Shown here: one piece after another, positions 11,721 to 21,971 of the stretch | Layout of the letters: each line of letters starts with the position of its first letter | Position numbering within the stretch: the stretch's first letter is position 1 | NCBI GenBank assembly: GCA_037952775.1 | Contig: JBANAY010000003.1 | Coordinates: 26,660,001 to 26,724,000, forward strand | Origin: Clonostachys chloroleuca | Lineage: Eukaryota; Ascomycota; Sordariomycetes; Hypocreales; Bionectriaceae | Length of the DNA: 64,000 nucleotides | Direction of reading: 5' to 3' | Translations under genes and position numbers: made by a program | The notes under the pieces: generated by a model | What the model was told of the DNA's origin: nothing | Databases searched by the model: none | What the model saw: only the letters and a program-made list of their open reading frames with translations

Positions 11721-13331
11721 CTAATCCCAAAGCCTGATCTCGCCATCCAACCCGGCCGTGATGACCTTGCTCGTCTCCTGAGGATGCCACTGGACGCACG
11801 TGGCGGCCTGCGTGCCCGCCCTCAGCTTGTGATACATCTTGCACGTCTTCCAGTCCCAGAAGCACACGTAGCCCGCCGAGTCGCCGGAGGCGAGGAACTG
11901 CCCGTCGGGGGAGCACTCGAGGTCGATGGCCATGCCCGCGTTGTTGTGGCCCCTGTAGCTCTTCTTCCTGTTCTGGCGGAACTTCTCGTTGGCGCCGTAG
12001 ACGAGGATCTGGTTGTCGGAGCTCTGGTACGCGACGTACTTGCCGCTCGGGTGGGAGGCGGCCCGCGTCATGGGGTACATGTCGGGTTCGGCGATGTACT
12101 TGATGGGCACGGGGATGTTGTAGTCCCAGGCGCGGAGCGACTTGTCGTCCGAGGTGGTCATGAACCGCCGGTTGTTGTCCACGAACACGATGGTGTTGAT
12201 GGCCGCCAAGTGGTGGTCGTACTCCTGGATCGTCTCGCTGGGCTTCCTGATATCGAATTGCACAATCTTCTTGTCAGACATGCCCGCAAGGAACTCATTC
12301 GAGTGCTCGGGGTCTGGATTGAATTTGATAACATGTGGCGTCTTCCCGGTCGTGAATCTGTTGAGGCACTTGCCAGTCTCCGTGTCCCAGAGTTTCATCA
12401 TGCGATCATAAGATGCGGTGAGGAACTGAGTGCCATCGGTGTTGAAGCAAATGTCCGAAACAGCCTTGGAATGACCCGAGTACGTCCGGAGGAGCTCCCT
12501 CTCGTGATAAAAGTCCCAGATCTTGACAGTGGCATCGGCACCAGCCGACAGGAATAAGTGGCCTGAGTTGGGGAAGAAGCGTAGAGCCGTGACGGCCTTG
12601 GCAGCCGACTTGGTGTGCTCTTTCCAGGAGAAGATTTGCTTCTGGGGGATGTAGTTCTTGATGCTGCCAACCTCCTTGCGCAGGTTGATCTCCAGGTCCT
12701 GGGGAACGTGCATGTAGGTCCTGCCCTGGTAGTCGTGCTCCTCGGCGCCGTGGAAGGTCGACGTCTCGTCGCCGAGCGCTTCCTCCGCTTCCCGGCGCGC
12801 AAGAGTGTCGCTAGGCGCCTGAAGGACCGTGCCGCTCTCTATAACCTCGTCGTCGCCCTCCTCTTCCTCAACAATCTCGTACTCCTCGTCGCTCGCGAGC
12901 TCGTGGTCCTCATCGACAATCTCGTATTCCTTTTGCTTGTACTTCGCCCAGGGCCCCACGTAGGCGCCAGCCCCCTCGGCGATCATGGCGTTCCCCTTCC
13001 CCTCTCTCGTCGCTCGGATCTTCGCAGCTTCGGCCTTAAGCTCCCGGTTGGTCTGATGCTCTCGCTCAGGCCCGCCCCTGCCCTCCACCGCCCGGTGCTT
13101 GGCGCGGAATGTGTGCTCGCTGATAAAAGTCTCCTCAGCGTGTCCCGTGAGGACGTTTTTGCGCTTCAGGGCCGTCGTCTGATCCCGGAAGGGGTTCAGA
13201 GGCCCGGCCGCGGGTCTCGAGAGGTCCTCTGCCGAGTATGGCACAACAGCGTGGTCGGCCTCGGCCTGCTGGCGCACCACCAGCGCATCTTGCGGCGCCA
13301 TATTGGGCGGGTATTCTCCGAAGTCTGCCAT
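11721..13331 (-). CDS. PRP17: Pre-mRNA-processing factor 17 (WD40 splicing factor)
   Basis: An intronless gene of 536 residues. The start at 13331 (MADFGEYPP) is the first real ATG. The N-terminal 230 residues contain conserved blocks of Prp17/CDC40: a PYSAEDLSRPAAGPLNPF-type motif, LTGHAEE..ISEHTFRAKHR, and the basic-acidic GPWAKYKQKEYE. The remainder is a WD40 propeller with repeats ending WD, for example TVKIWDFY, MMKLWDTE, SLRAWDY, YVCFWDW and EIRLWD at the very C-terminus. Prp17 acts in the second catalytic step of splicing in the spliceosome. Length and order match the family (about 455 in yeast, 579 in human). No breaks seen. Confidence 0.95.
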   Translation of the reverse strand: MADFGEYPPNMAPQDALVVRQQAEADHAVVPYSAEDLSRPAAGPLNPFRDQTTALKRKNVLTGHAEETFISEHTFRAKHRAVEGRGGPEREHQTNRELKAEAAKIRATREGKGNAMIAEGAGAYVGPWAKYKQKEYEIVDEDHELASDEEYEIVEEEEGDDEVIESGTVLQAPSDTLARREAEEALGDETSTFHGAEEHDYQGRTYMHVPQDLEINLRKEVGSIKNYIPQKQIFSWKEHTKSAAKAVTALRFFPNSGHLFLSAGADATVKIWDFYHERELLRTYSGHSKAVSDICFNTDGTQFLTASYDRMMKLWDTETGKCLNRFTTGKTPHVIKFNPDPEHSNEFLAGMSDKKIVQFDIRKPSETIQEYDHHLAAINTIVFVDNNRRFMTTSDDKSLRAWDYNIPVPIKYIAEPDMYPMTRAASHPSGKYVAYQSSDNQILVYGANEKFRQNRKKSYRGHNNAGMAIDLECSPDGQFLASGDSAGYVCFWDWKTCKMYHKLRAGTQAATCVQWHPQETSKVITAGLDGEIRLWD

Positions 13332-14090
13332 TGCGCTCGTCGTCGTCACCGCCGTCGTCGGATGTAGGTTGAGGATAATGGTCGGGGGATGCGATGCAAG
13401 CGACGCGATGCGGCGCCTGAGCGCGCCTACTAGAAGGTGTTATGTGTCACGTGACCATTTCCAGGATTTTTTGCGATGCTCTCTTTGGATATCACAAGCT
13501 TGCAGGGTGAAAGCAAGGGCCCGTAAGAGATATGGACGGGCGTTTTTTTCCTCCTGTGGTTTCCTATTCTACTATTCATTTTTTCTATTGTGACTGTTCC
13601 TTGCTTCATTTTTAGTTTGAGGGAGAAGAACTTGGAAAGATCCAAATACAGGTTTATATATTTTTTATGTATTATTAGTCCATGGTGACAGTCTCTCTAC
13701 CCAGTCCTAGTAGTCACATAGTTCTCCAAGTGAGAATTCACTATCCACCACTGAGCCGAAAAAGAAGCTGTGCCGGAGATGAATGCGCCCCAAGAGATCC
13801 TGTGTCCCAAAGAAGATAACCCGGCCCCTACTCTGTGCTAATTTGCTACACCCCATTTCGCCGTGACGTTGCTCATCATGCTCTTTAAACAGAATATACC
13901 CGAACATCCATCATGTGCTTTGTGCTCCCATCGTTCCTCTGCGCGCCATTACTGCAACCCCCCGCCCGACCTCAGCGAGGATTTTCTCGGGGAGGGGTTT
14001 TCACCTAGCATACATTGTTGCAAATACCCAAACCGAACGCCGTCTAAATCGTGAATGTGTTAGAGCGTCGGCGTGGCGAACCGGAGCCGT
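13332..14090. other. Intergenic, 760 bases
   Basis: 5' flank of PRP17 and 3' flank of ERV14. Contains AT-rich stretches near 13560-13680. No gene or tRNA recognised. Confidence 0.6.
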
Positions 14091-14745
14091 TTAGGAGGAC
14101 TCGTCACGGATAAGAGCGACAATCATGCTGTAGAGGTAGAAGAAGAACATGACCAGGTGGAAGCCGAGCTTGAAGAAAGATTCCTGGATTTCACGTTAGC
14201 CTCCGCATAGTTACGGAAGAGGGCGAGGACAGGTGTCTCACCTTCTTGTGGACATTTAGCTTTCGGAAGATCTCAGTTGCGTCAAGGAAATGGGTGTTGT
14301 TGATGATCCTGTTGGAGCTTCAAGTTAGCAAGACGAACAAGACTTGCGTGGTAGACTGGGGCGGAAGGCCGTACTTGTTCGCATTCCATCCGAGGAGCGG
14401 CAGATTCAGGATCAAAGGTACCCAGTAGCCATTGATAAGGAACAGGAAGGTGAGGAATCCATGGACGGCGGCTTCGGGAATGATGTACTTGTTCAGGTTC
14501 TTGCAAAGGTCGATGGGGTTTGTGTAGTCGCTAAGAACGCTCAGTTAGTTGCGCATACAGACACGAGGGCACTGCAGGGCAGCCCGGGGCCAGGAAGCCG
14601 CGCGCTGCCGAGCCGCGGAGAGCTGGTGATGCGGTGCGTACCATTCCAGATCGCTGTACATGATGGTGAAGAAGACCTGCAGGAACAGGTTGACGGCGTT
14701 AACCAGCACCGCCAGCAAAAACAGCCATGCTTCGCCAGACATCAT
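14091..14745 (-). CDS. ERV14: COPII cargo receptor Erv14 / cornichon
   Basis: Four exons (14642-14745, 14375-14530, 14242-14308, 14091-14183) give 139 residues, or 138 from the second of two adjacent ATGs. The sequence follows cornichon throughout: an N-terminal helix ([18 protein letters not shown]), [53 protein letters not shown], and the C-terminal [16 protein letters not shown]. Three to four membrane helices span the ER membrane. In yeast the protein packages axial bud-site and other transmembrane cargo into COPII vesicles. All four exon phases join (2, 2, 0). The first donor splits a Cys codon. The length equals that of orthologues. Confidence 0.95.
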
Positions 14746-16090
14746 TGGACCGGTGTTGTGGTGAGACGGGGGAGATTGATGCAAAGGTGAAGTTGTACGA
14801 CGAGGATCCGGACGTGGCGCGCGAGGTCAGAGAGGCTGGATGATGATACGTAGCGATAAGCCGGATGTGGTCGTGCAGAGGGTCGACTTGAAAGGAGGCG
14901 TCACAGCAGGAGGGTTCTCGGGTGGGAGGAAATGTGGCTTGAGGGAGAGGCCAGCGACAGGGAGGTGAAGCGATCAACAGGCTCAGCTTGGTCGAGGGCT
15001 CTTGACTTATGACGAGGCTTGATACCGGAGGGGTGGCGGGGGAGAAGAAGGAGGAAGAGCTAGGAAGAACCAGCGAGAGAAGGCTTGATGCGGTGGTAGG
15101 CTAGGCTGGCAACGGACTGGTGGTGGTGCTGGTGAGTGCTGTCGGTTACAGGTAGCAGCAGGCCGTGTGGAGTCGGACAGGACATAAGCAGTACGTGTTG
15201 GAGAGGCCCAGGTACAAGGTCGCTGCGGCCGGCTCGCCGCTGGCGCGCTAGAGTTGGCCACAGTGGTTCATTGCTCGGCCGGTGGTTGGTGCTTTTCGGT
15301 CACCACTGACCGGGGGGCTGTCAGACATGTGCGCCCATGCACCACCGGTGTCCCGCCCCAATGTACCGCCTGCAGCCACGCCAGGTACCTATCGCAGTAC
15401 CTCCAGGTGCACCTCACCTAACCTTACCCGCTGTCGTCGTTTTCAACAGCGCCGCAGCACGGCAGCTCCAGTGCGCCCGCCCCGTGGTTGGCCAGAGATT
15501 TCCCTCGATTGCCATGGTCGTGCTCTGCCCCCCAAGTCGGGACGAGATGATGACATCGCACGCTAGGCACATGCCCTACCAAGCTTCCCGCCACGCCAAG
15601 TCAGTGCAGGTTGATCGCCACAGGCCGCACGTTGCTCTGCGCCGTCAGCCAGCTCGGCCGCTCACAAACGGCTCGCCCCTTGGTCTCGTCAACGGCACTC
15701 GAGTACCATCGCCAATAGACGCCGGGGGGCAGGGGCAAACATCGCAGAAGCTGAACACGTAGTCTACACACACACACATACATACATACATATATACAGG
15801 GCAGGGTTAGCGGGTGTAACAACACATCATGCCAGATTTCAGTATTCAAGCCCGGCGCCTCTGCCGTCGATATGCAGTCCGCGCACAGAGGATCAGACAG
15901 AGTGCTGACAAGTTCATATTTAGCCATGTGTGGTGTGACGCACTTTGTCTACATGTACATGTGCGAGTGGGGGTAGCATATCTGTCACCACATTTTCAGT
16001 CAAGTCCTGACTTTTGATTTCTATAGTCTTTTCTGCTGTTTTTCTTTGCTTAGTTTCTACAATGCTAGAATATTGAGCGCGGGGGGATTC
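14746..16090. other. Intergenic, 1.35 kb
   Basis: Promoter side of ERV14 and 3' flank of the methionine aminopeptidase gene. It includes a CA/TACA microsatellite near 15766. No gene seen. Confidence 0.6.
15766..15797. repeat. CA / CATA microsatellite
   Basis: A run of CA dinucleotides passes into CATA and TATA units. It is a simple-sequence tract, probably polymorphic. Confidence 0.85.
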
Positions 16091-17610
16091 TTATGCCTCG
16101 CTCTTCGCCTCCTCAGTCCCGGGCATTGGAATAGGACCGCCAGGAGAGTCTGCATTTCTTGCCGTCAGGATCTCGACGCCGGTCTCTGTTACCAAAAGCG
16201 TGTGCTCTGTGAACTTGTAGTTAGCATGCGTAGTCCATGTGTACCTGAATTGTGAGAGCATCGCGAGGGCAATGTGGATGCGTGTGGGGGAAGGGGCCGT
16301 GTGGTCTTTACCGAATTGCGCGGTGCGCTTTCCATCAATCGTCGTGCTGGTCCAGTTATCTGGCCAAGTAATGTCCCGGTACTTGCCGAGCGCGATCATG
16401 GGCTCGATCGTGAATGTCATCCCGGGCTTGCACTCGCCGACCGTCTTGTTCTTGGCGTAGTGAGGCACGTTGGGGGGCAGTGGAACAGGGTGTTTACGCC
16501 GTGGCCGCAGTACGTTCGGATGACGCTGCAGTTCTTGGTCTTGGCGTGCTTCTCGATGATGTTGCCAAACTCCCGGATCAGGGTTCCTGGCTTGACCGCC
16601 TTGATGGCCTCGTCGAGGCACTCGCGGGCCGCCTCGACGACGCGCACGTTGTCGGGATCCGCCTTCGACTTGTCGCCGATATAGTACGTCTCGTTCAGGT
16701 CGGCATGGTAGCCCTCGTGGAAGAGGGAGACGTCGATATTGAGGATGTCGCCGTCAACCAAGGGGCGCTGATCGGGGATGCCGTGGCAGATTACTTCGTT
16801 TACAGAGGTACAGCATGACTTTGGGAAGTGGTTGTAGTTCAGCGGCGAAGGGTAGGACTTGAGCAAGGGCCGTGGTTAGCAGGCTTGGCCAGTAGCAATC
16901 GTAAGCGGAGACAGAGGTCCTCGGACTGGACGAGAGAGTTGGGACAAACACACATTTCTTTCGATACAGGCCTCGTGTACGATCCTGTCGATCTCGTCGG
17001 TCGTTACACCAGGCTTGGCCGCAGCGGCTGCGATGTCGAGAACCTCACGGGCGAGCTTGCAGCTCTTGCGCATAGCAGCCTGGCCCTTGGCATCGAGGAT
17101 ATCAATCTTGTTGCGGTTGATAATGGAGCGACTGTACTTGGGATTGCCATCCTCCCACCACACGGGATGCGGGATGGACTTGGGGAGCGTTCGGTGAGGA
17201 GAGAGCGGGTAGGCTGCACGGAGCGACCCAGAGTAGTGGAAGTTGGGGAATGGATCGTACGTCGCAGCGCCTAGGTAGGGGTGTAGTGTGTTAGATGCCG
17301 GCGCTTGAGCAAGGAGACGGGAGCTTTCTACCGAGAGTCTTGTGTAACACCTTGTGGTCACTCTGCGAAAAGCATGTTAGACTGGAGAGATCGGAATCGG
17401 AGCACCATGCACCCACATGGGATGTGAATGGGCGATGTAGATTGTATTGGCCAGGCTTGCTCATACCCAGTTCTTCTTGAAGCAGTCCTGAGTACAAAAG
17501 AAGCTATCCTTGATACCCAGCTTCAAGCAGGTCGGGCACTGCAGGGAGCCGGCGTCGTTGGGGCAGTCGACACCCAGGCACTTCTTCTTGGTGGGAGGCT
17601 CAGAAGTCAT
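16091..17610 (-). CDS. MAP1: Methionine aminopeptidase 1 (one-base frame break)
   Basis: Exons 17467-17610, 17332-17362, 16954-17270, 16312-16857 and 16091-16206 follow type 1 methionine aminopeptidase. The N-terminus has the MYND-like zinc finger (cysteines from C11 to C43), which targets the enzyme to ribosomes. The catalytic part shows [13 protein letters not shown], the metal-ligand region ILNIDVS and [15 protein letters not shown] and TFTIEPM. It removes the initiator Met co-translationally. In exon 4 the frame is lost right after [12 protein letters not shown], at a C6 run (16472-16477 on +). A seventh base restores NVPHYAKNK and also makes exon 4 end in the phase its intron needs, giving about 384 residues. 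The last intron has a perfect GCTAAC branch site. I read this as a working gene with an assembly error. Confidence 0.9.
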
Positions 17611-18515
17611 GGCGACGGCGGATTGGAGAATGCGCAAAAGTAACAGCAGTGTCGGAGGAAATCACACGCGAGGAGATAGATCGTCGTCTGGGCGTGGGGT
17701 TTTGGAGGAGAGCTCGAGAAGTGTGTTTCCCAAAATAATAATAAATAACAAAAAATCGAAAACCAAGACGGAGAATTGCCCCTCCCTCCATCGTTGCCGT
17801 TGTCATGGTGGGGCCAATTGATCTCGCATGGCGAGTTGCCCGAGAGCAAACACGTGAGATCTGATGGCGGCAGCATGTTGTGTCTCTGTCCCATGGCAGG
17901 CAACATGCATTTATATAAGTACAGCATCTACAGACGGCTCTCACTATCTCTTCAATTGCACTTGGCTGGTCTCAGATTCAAAAGGGTTCCGTTTTATGGA
18001 TCGGTTCATGACAACGCCGACAGGGATATTTCTGATTTACACGCACCAACATCCAGCACTGTAGAGTTTTAGCGGTGGTTGAGGCTTGGGACCACTAACA
18101 GGACCGGGTTAGCGGAGGTTCCCCCCACATGTCTCTCTGTTCTGTTGGAAGGCTTCTGAATTATTATTCATCCATCCGTGCAGCCTTTCGAGAATTTCCC
18201 TACAAAGGGTGGCAACCAACTAATTCGCTGGTTGAGTCAGTCTAGGTCAAATGGAACGCAGAACCGGTTACGGAGGGCAAGTGATATGGCTGTTCCCCGT
18301 GTGACAGCCATGGACATCCATGCGTTCCGTTCCCTTTGCTTTTGCCCGTCTGGTTAATTTATAATCCCCTCAACCCCAGATCACTACTAGCAATAGACTA
18401 TGCGCTACAACCGTCCTCAACTAGCCCGTTTCTTTTCTTTTCACTCTCGCTGAAACCGTCCGTCCTCTTCACTGAAATCGTACGACTGGGACCGTAGGAG
18501 CCCTGCTCAACCTCC
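17611..18515. promoter_or_regulatory. Divergent promoter region, 905 bases (MAP1 / BNA4)
   Basis: Both flanking genes read outwards from this interval. Adenine-rich sequence near 17730-17760 and CT-rich sequence near 18420-18470 are typical of fungal promoters. No gene recognised. Confidence 0.55.
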
Positions 18516-20415
18516 ATGGCTGCCACAGCGCAGAAAATAGCCATTGTTGGCGCCGGACCAGTCGGGTCTCTGGCTGCTCTTTATGCCGCGGAGAGAGGCT
18601 ACCAGGTTGAGTTGTACGAGTTGCGACCAGGTACGTTGTTTGTCTTTCTGAGTGCGCGCATCGCTGGTGGGCCTGGACTTGGTGTTGCAAATTTGTCGCG
18701 TGCTCCGTCTCCGTTTCCAGCCCGCTTCGTGAATGCAAAATCCTGTCATTGAAGCCTACTATCTTGCTTGATACATGTAATCTTATTTTCCTTTTGTTGC
18801 GCGCACACTAGACTTGTGGCGCGCCGTTGTGTAAACTCAACGGGGTTATTTAGCTCTGTCTCTGATCATGGTTAACCTGCTCGCGAATAGATCTGCGCAA
18901 TCCTGGCACCATCCCACTCAACTTCACAAGGTCCATCAACCTTGCTGTCTCAGAACGCGGCATCAATGCTTTGCGCAATGTTGGCCATGCCACCATACTC
19001 CAGCATGTGATGAGCCACACCGTCGCAATGAGGGGGCGCATGATTCATGGCAGGCTCCCCAATGGTGAGCTGTATGAGCAGTCTCAGGATTACGACATTC
19101 AAGGAAGAGTACGTATTCGCAATTCCATTCAGCTATTCAGCCTTTATCTGTACCATTGAAGCAATTGCTCACGCGGACCACCAGTCTATCTATGCCATAG
19201 ACAGGTCAGACCTCAACAAGCGTCTCCTGGATACTCTGGACAGTCTACCAAACGTCAAGTTACTATTCAATCACAAATTGACTGGTGCTGATTTCCGCAC
19301 CCGGAAGGCCTGGTTTGAAGTCCGCGATCAAAAGAACCCAGCCAATGGACGCCCTAGGGAAATTGAAATCGACTTTGACCTCATGATCGGGGCCGATGGC
19401 GCCCACTCTGCGGTCCGCTACCACTTGATGAAGTTCACTCGCATGGACTACCAGCAAGAGTATATTGATACCCTATGGTGCGAATTCAACCTGGGGCCGC
19501 GTCAAGTTGCCACAGCCTCCCAGAACCCATCAGACAAGTTCCTGATATCTCCAAATCATCTGCACATCTGGCCCGGCAAGGAATTCATGTTCATTGCTAT
19601 CCCCAGCGAAGTGAGTATTACTTCTTCTCTTTTCGAAACATTTTGCTAACGTGGTATTCCAGGATGGCTCATTCACATGCACGCTCTTCATGCCTAGCAA
19701 GGAGTTTGCCTACCTAGAAAGCGACCCATCCTCGCTACCGGCTTTCTTCGACCAGCACTTTCCAGGAGTTACAGCTCTGATACCAGGCAAAGAACTCGTG
19801 GAATCATTCACAACCAACCCACACTTGCCACTGATCAGCGTCAAATGCCGACCCTACCACTACGGCGCATCTGGTGTCGTCATCGGCGACGCTGCACACG
19901 CCATGGTCCCCTTCTATGGCCAGGGCATGAACGCAGGCATGGAGGACGTCCGGATCCTATTCTCAATTCTGGACAAGCACGCCAGTCTCAACGAGAGGAA
20001 CAGCCCCGTCGGAGACGACGAGAACCCTGCTGTTGGTGCCCGGCTGCAGGCACTGGCCGAGTACTCCTCCGTACGAGCCGCCGACGCCTACGCCATCAAC
20101 GACCTCGCCCTGCAGAACTACGTTGAGATGCGGGCGTCGGTTTTGTCCTATCGCTACCGCCTCCGAAAGTTCCTCGAGGAGTCTGTGAGCGTCTACTTCC
20201 CGAGCATGGGTTGGCAGACGAAATATGCTAGGGTTAGCTTCAGCAACGAGGGCTACAGCGAGATCGTGCGCAGGAGCGATCACCAGGGCCGAATGCTCGT
20301 ACGATGCTTCCTCTCACTCGTTGCCAGTCCCTTCATTGGTACACTTGCGTACTGGGGTTATAGACACCGGAAATGCTTCAGGGGCATCTTCAAGGCTCTG
20401 TTCCAGCGCCGTTGA
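18516..20415 (+). CDS. BNA4: Kynurenine 3-monooxygenase
   Basis: Four exons (18516-18630, 18891-19108, 19185-19610, 19663-20415) give 503 residues with phases 1, 0 and 0. The N-terminus carries the FAD-binding dinucleotide fold [15 protein letters not shown]. Next come the family blocks [37 protein letters not shown], and the second FAD motif [21 protein letters not shown]. The C-terminus has a hydrophobic segment ([15 protein letters not shown]) that would anchor the enzyme in the outer mitochondrial membrane. It hydroxylates L-kynurenine with NADPH and O2 in tryptophan-to-NAD synthesis. Intron 1 is unusually long for this locus (260 bases). No breaks. Confidence 0.95.
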
Positions 20416-21008
20416 GGGGTTGATGTTATTTTGGGCGATCGGTGATAGAGATATAGGCGGAATTTGACATATAGACTAGCACGCTACTCCCTTCTAAAAT
20501 TGTCACCAAATTTGTTTCAGCCATACATTTATTCCCATTCAATTCACTCGTGATGCTATCAGAGAACCTCATTTAGAAGGGCAGAAGGTGGGGCATTGTA
20601 TGGACCCCCAATTGGCTGGGCATATCCTCAACAGCGGCTTAGTCATCTGTCGTTTTTGATGCTGCGTCCAACTCTAACATCGAAATTTTGGCTGCAATTC
20701 GCGATCGACGTCGAAGAGGTAGTGTGAACAGCCCATCCGCGCCACTTCCAGTCCTGATACCCTTTCGTGGCGGGAGGATATACTTTTAGTTACAAGGAGA
20801 CATCTGTACTGGCCAAGGTGCGTCCCTCAAAGGCTTGAAAGCACACCACCTCTCCAATGCTAATGCTTCGCAGGCGACCAGTGAACACATCCGACCTCGC
20901 CAGTCCACCAAATCTCGAGCTGGCCATCGTACCCGGGCCGTCAATTCACCCACCCTGAAACCGAACCGAATTGACCTCTCCGGCCTCCCTAACTCCTAAT
21001 TCTTCACA
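20416..21008. other. Intergenic, 593 bases
   Basis: 3' flank of BNA4 and promoter of the uS8m gene. No gene seen. Confidence 0.6.
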
Positions 21009-21509
21009 ATGCCCTCCATCTTAAACGTGGCCAACATGGCCTCCCACCTCCGCAACGTCTCCAAGGCCCGCCTGGGCATCACATCCGTCAAGAACACAAA
21101 ATACAACATGCGCCTCGCCCTCGCCCTCTACCGCTCCGGCTTCATCTCCAACGTCTACCGCGGCGGTCCCACCCCGCCCACGCTCGAGGACATGGTCTCC
21201 AAGGAGCCCGAGGTCGTCACCAACCTCAACGCCGCCCGCATGCGGCTCTGGCTCGGCATGAAGTACTGGGACGGGAAGCCCGTGTTGTCCAGCGTCACCA
21301 TGATCAGCACGCCGAAGCGCATCATGACCGTGGGGATCGACCAGCTCGCCAAGCTGACGAGGGGATTCTCCGCCAAGCTGGACGGCGGCGTCGTGCGAGG
21401 GTTGAACCTCGGGGAGTGCATGTACGTGGGCACCGATAAGGGCGTCCTCGAGGCTAGGGAGGCGCTGGCGCGGAAAGTGGGAGGCGTCTTGATATGCCGG
21501 GCGTCATGA
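21009..21509 (+). CDS. MRPS8: Mitochondrial small-subunit ribosomal protein uS8m
   Basis: A single exon of 166 residues. It aligns by eye with S8: an N-terminal helix pair (MASHLRNVSKAR..), LALALYRSGFIS, and a C-terminal half with STPKRIMTVGIDQLAKLTRGF. The family's closing motif is GGVLICRAS, corresponding to the bacterial GGE.L..V end. The 20-40 residue insertion around PPTLEDMVSKEPEVVTNLN is typical of fungal mitochondrial S8. It binds the central domain of the small rRNA in the mitoribosome. Strong C-ending codon use contrasts with the AT-rich flank. Confidence 0.9.
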   Translation: MPSILNVANMASHLRNVSKARLGITSVKNTKYNMRLALALYRSGFISNVYRGGPTPPTLEDMVSKEPEVVTNLNAARMRLWLGMKYWDGKPVLSSVTMISTPKRIMTVGIDQLAKLTRGFSAKLDGGVVRGLNLGECMYVGTDKGVLEAREALARKVGGVLICRAS

Positions 21510-21971
21510 GGTTTCTACACTGCATGGGGGATGATGTGGTGGTTTGATAATGTATCATACGCTGTAAAGAATTAAAGAAGATGATTATGTACAATTATAT
21601 ACAGTAAAAGGAGACCCTTCAGGCCAATAGTTCCTAGCAATGATTTATTAAAACACATTGTAATCAAGCCTCCAGCTTGTAAAAAAAAAAAAAAGGCACG
21701 TCCATTCAGTTCTATGTACAGCGTGAGATATGACGAACAGCTGCACCGAGAACCAGGCGTATGAAAGAAGAAACAGAAGTAGAAGAAAAGGAACAAGAAG
21801 CAGAAGAGTAAGTAGAATAAATAGATACAGGTAGAAATCAGTTTTATGTTTTCAAATTCACAGAGTGCGCCATCGCTCTATAGGTATCTTAATCACAACG
21901 CCTTGCCTTACCTGGCCGTGCTGCACCTCCACCGTCGAAATGTATGCTCCGTCTCTTGATCAAACTCGGGC
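21510..21971. other. Intergenic, 462 bases between convergent genes
   Basis: AT-rich 3' flanks of uS8m and of the Pro/Glu-rich gene, including a 14-base A run at 21681-21694. No gene seen. Confidence 0.6.
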
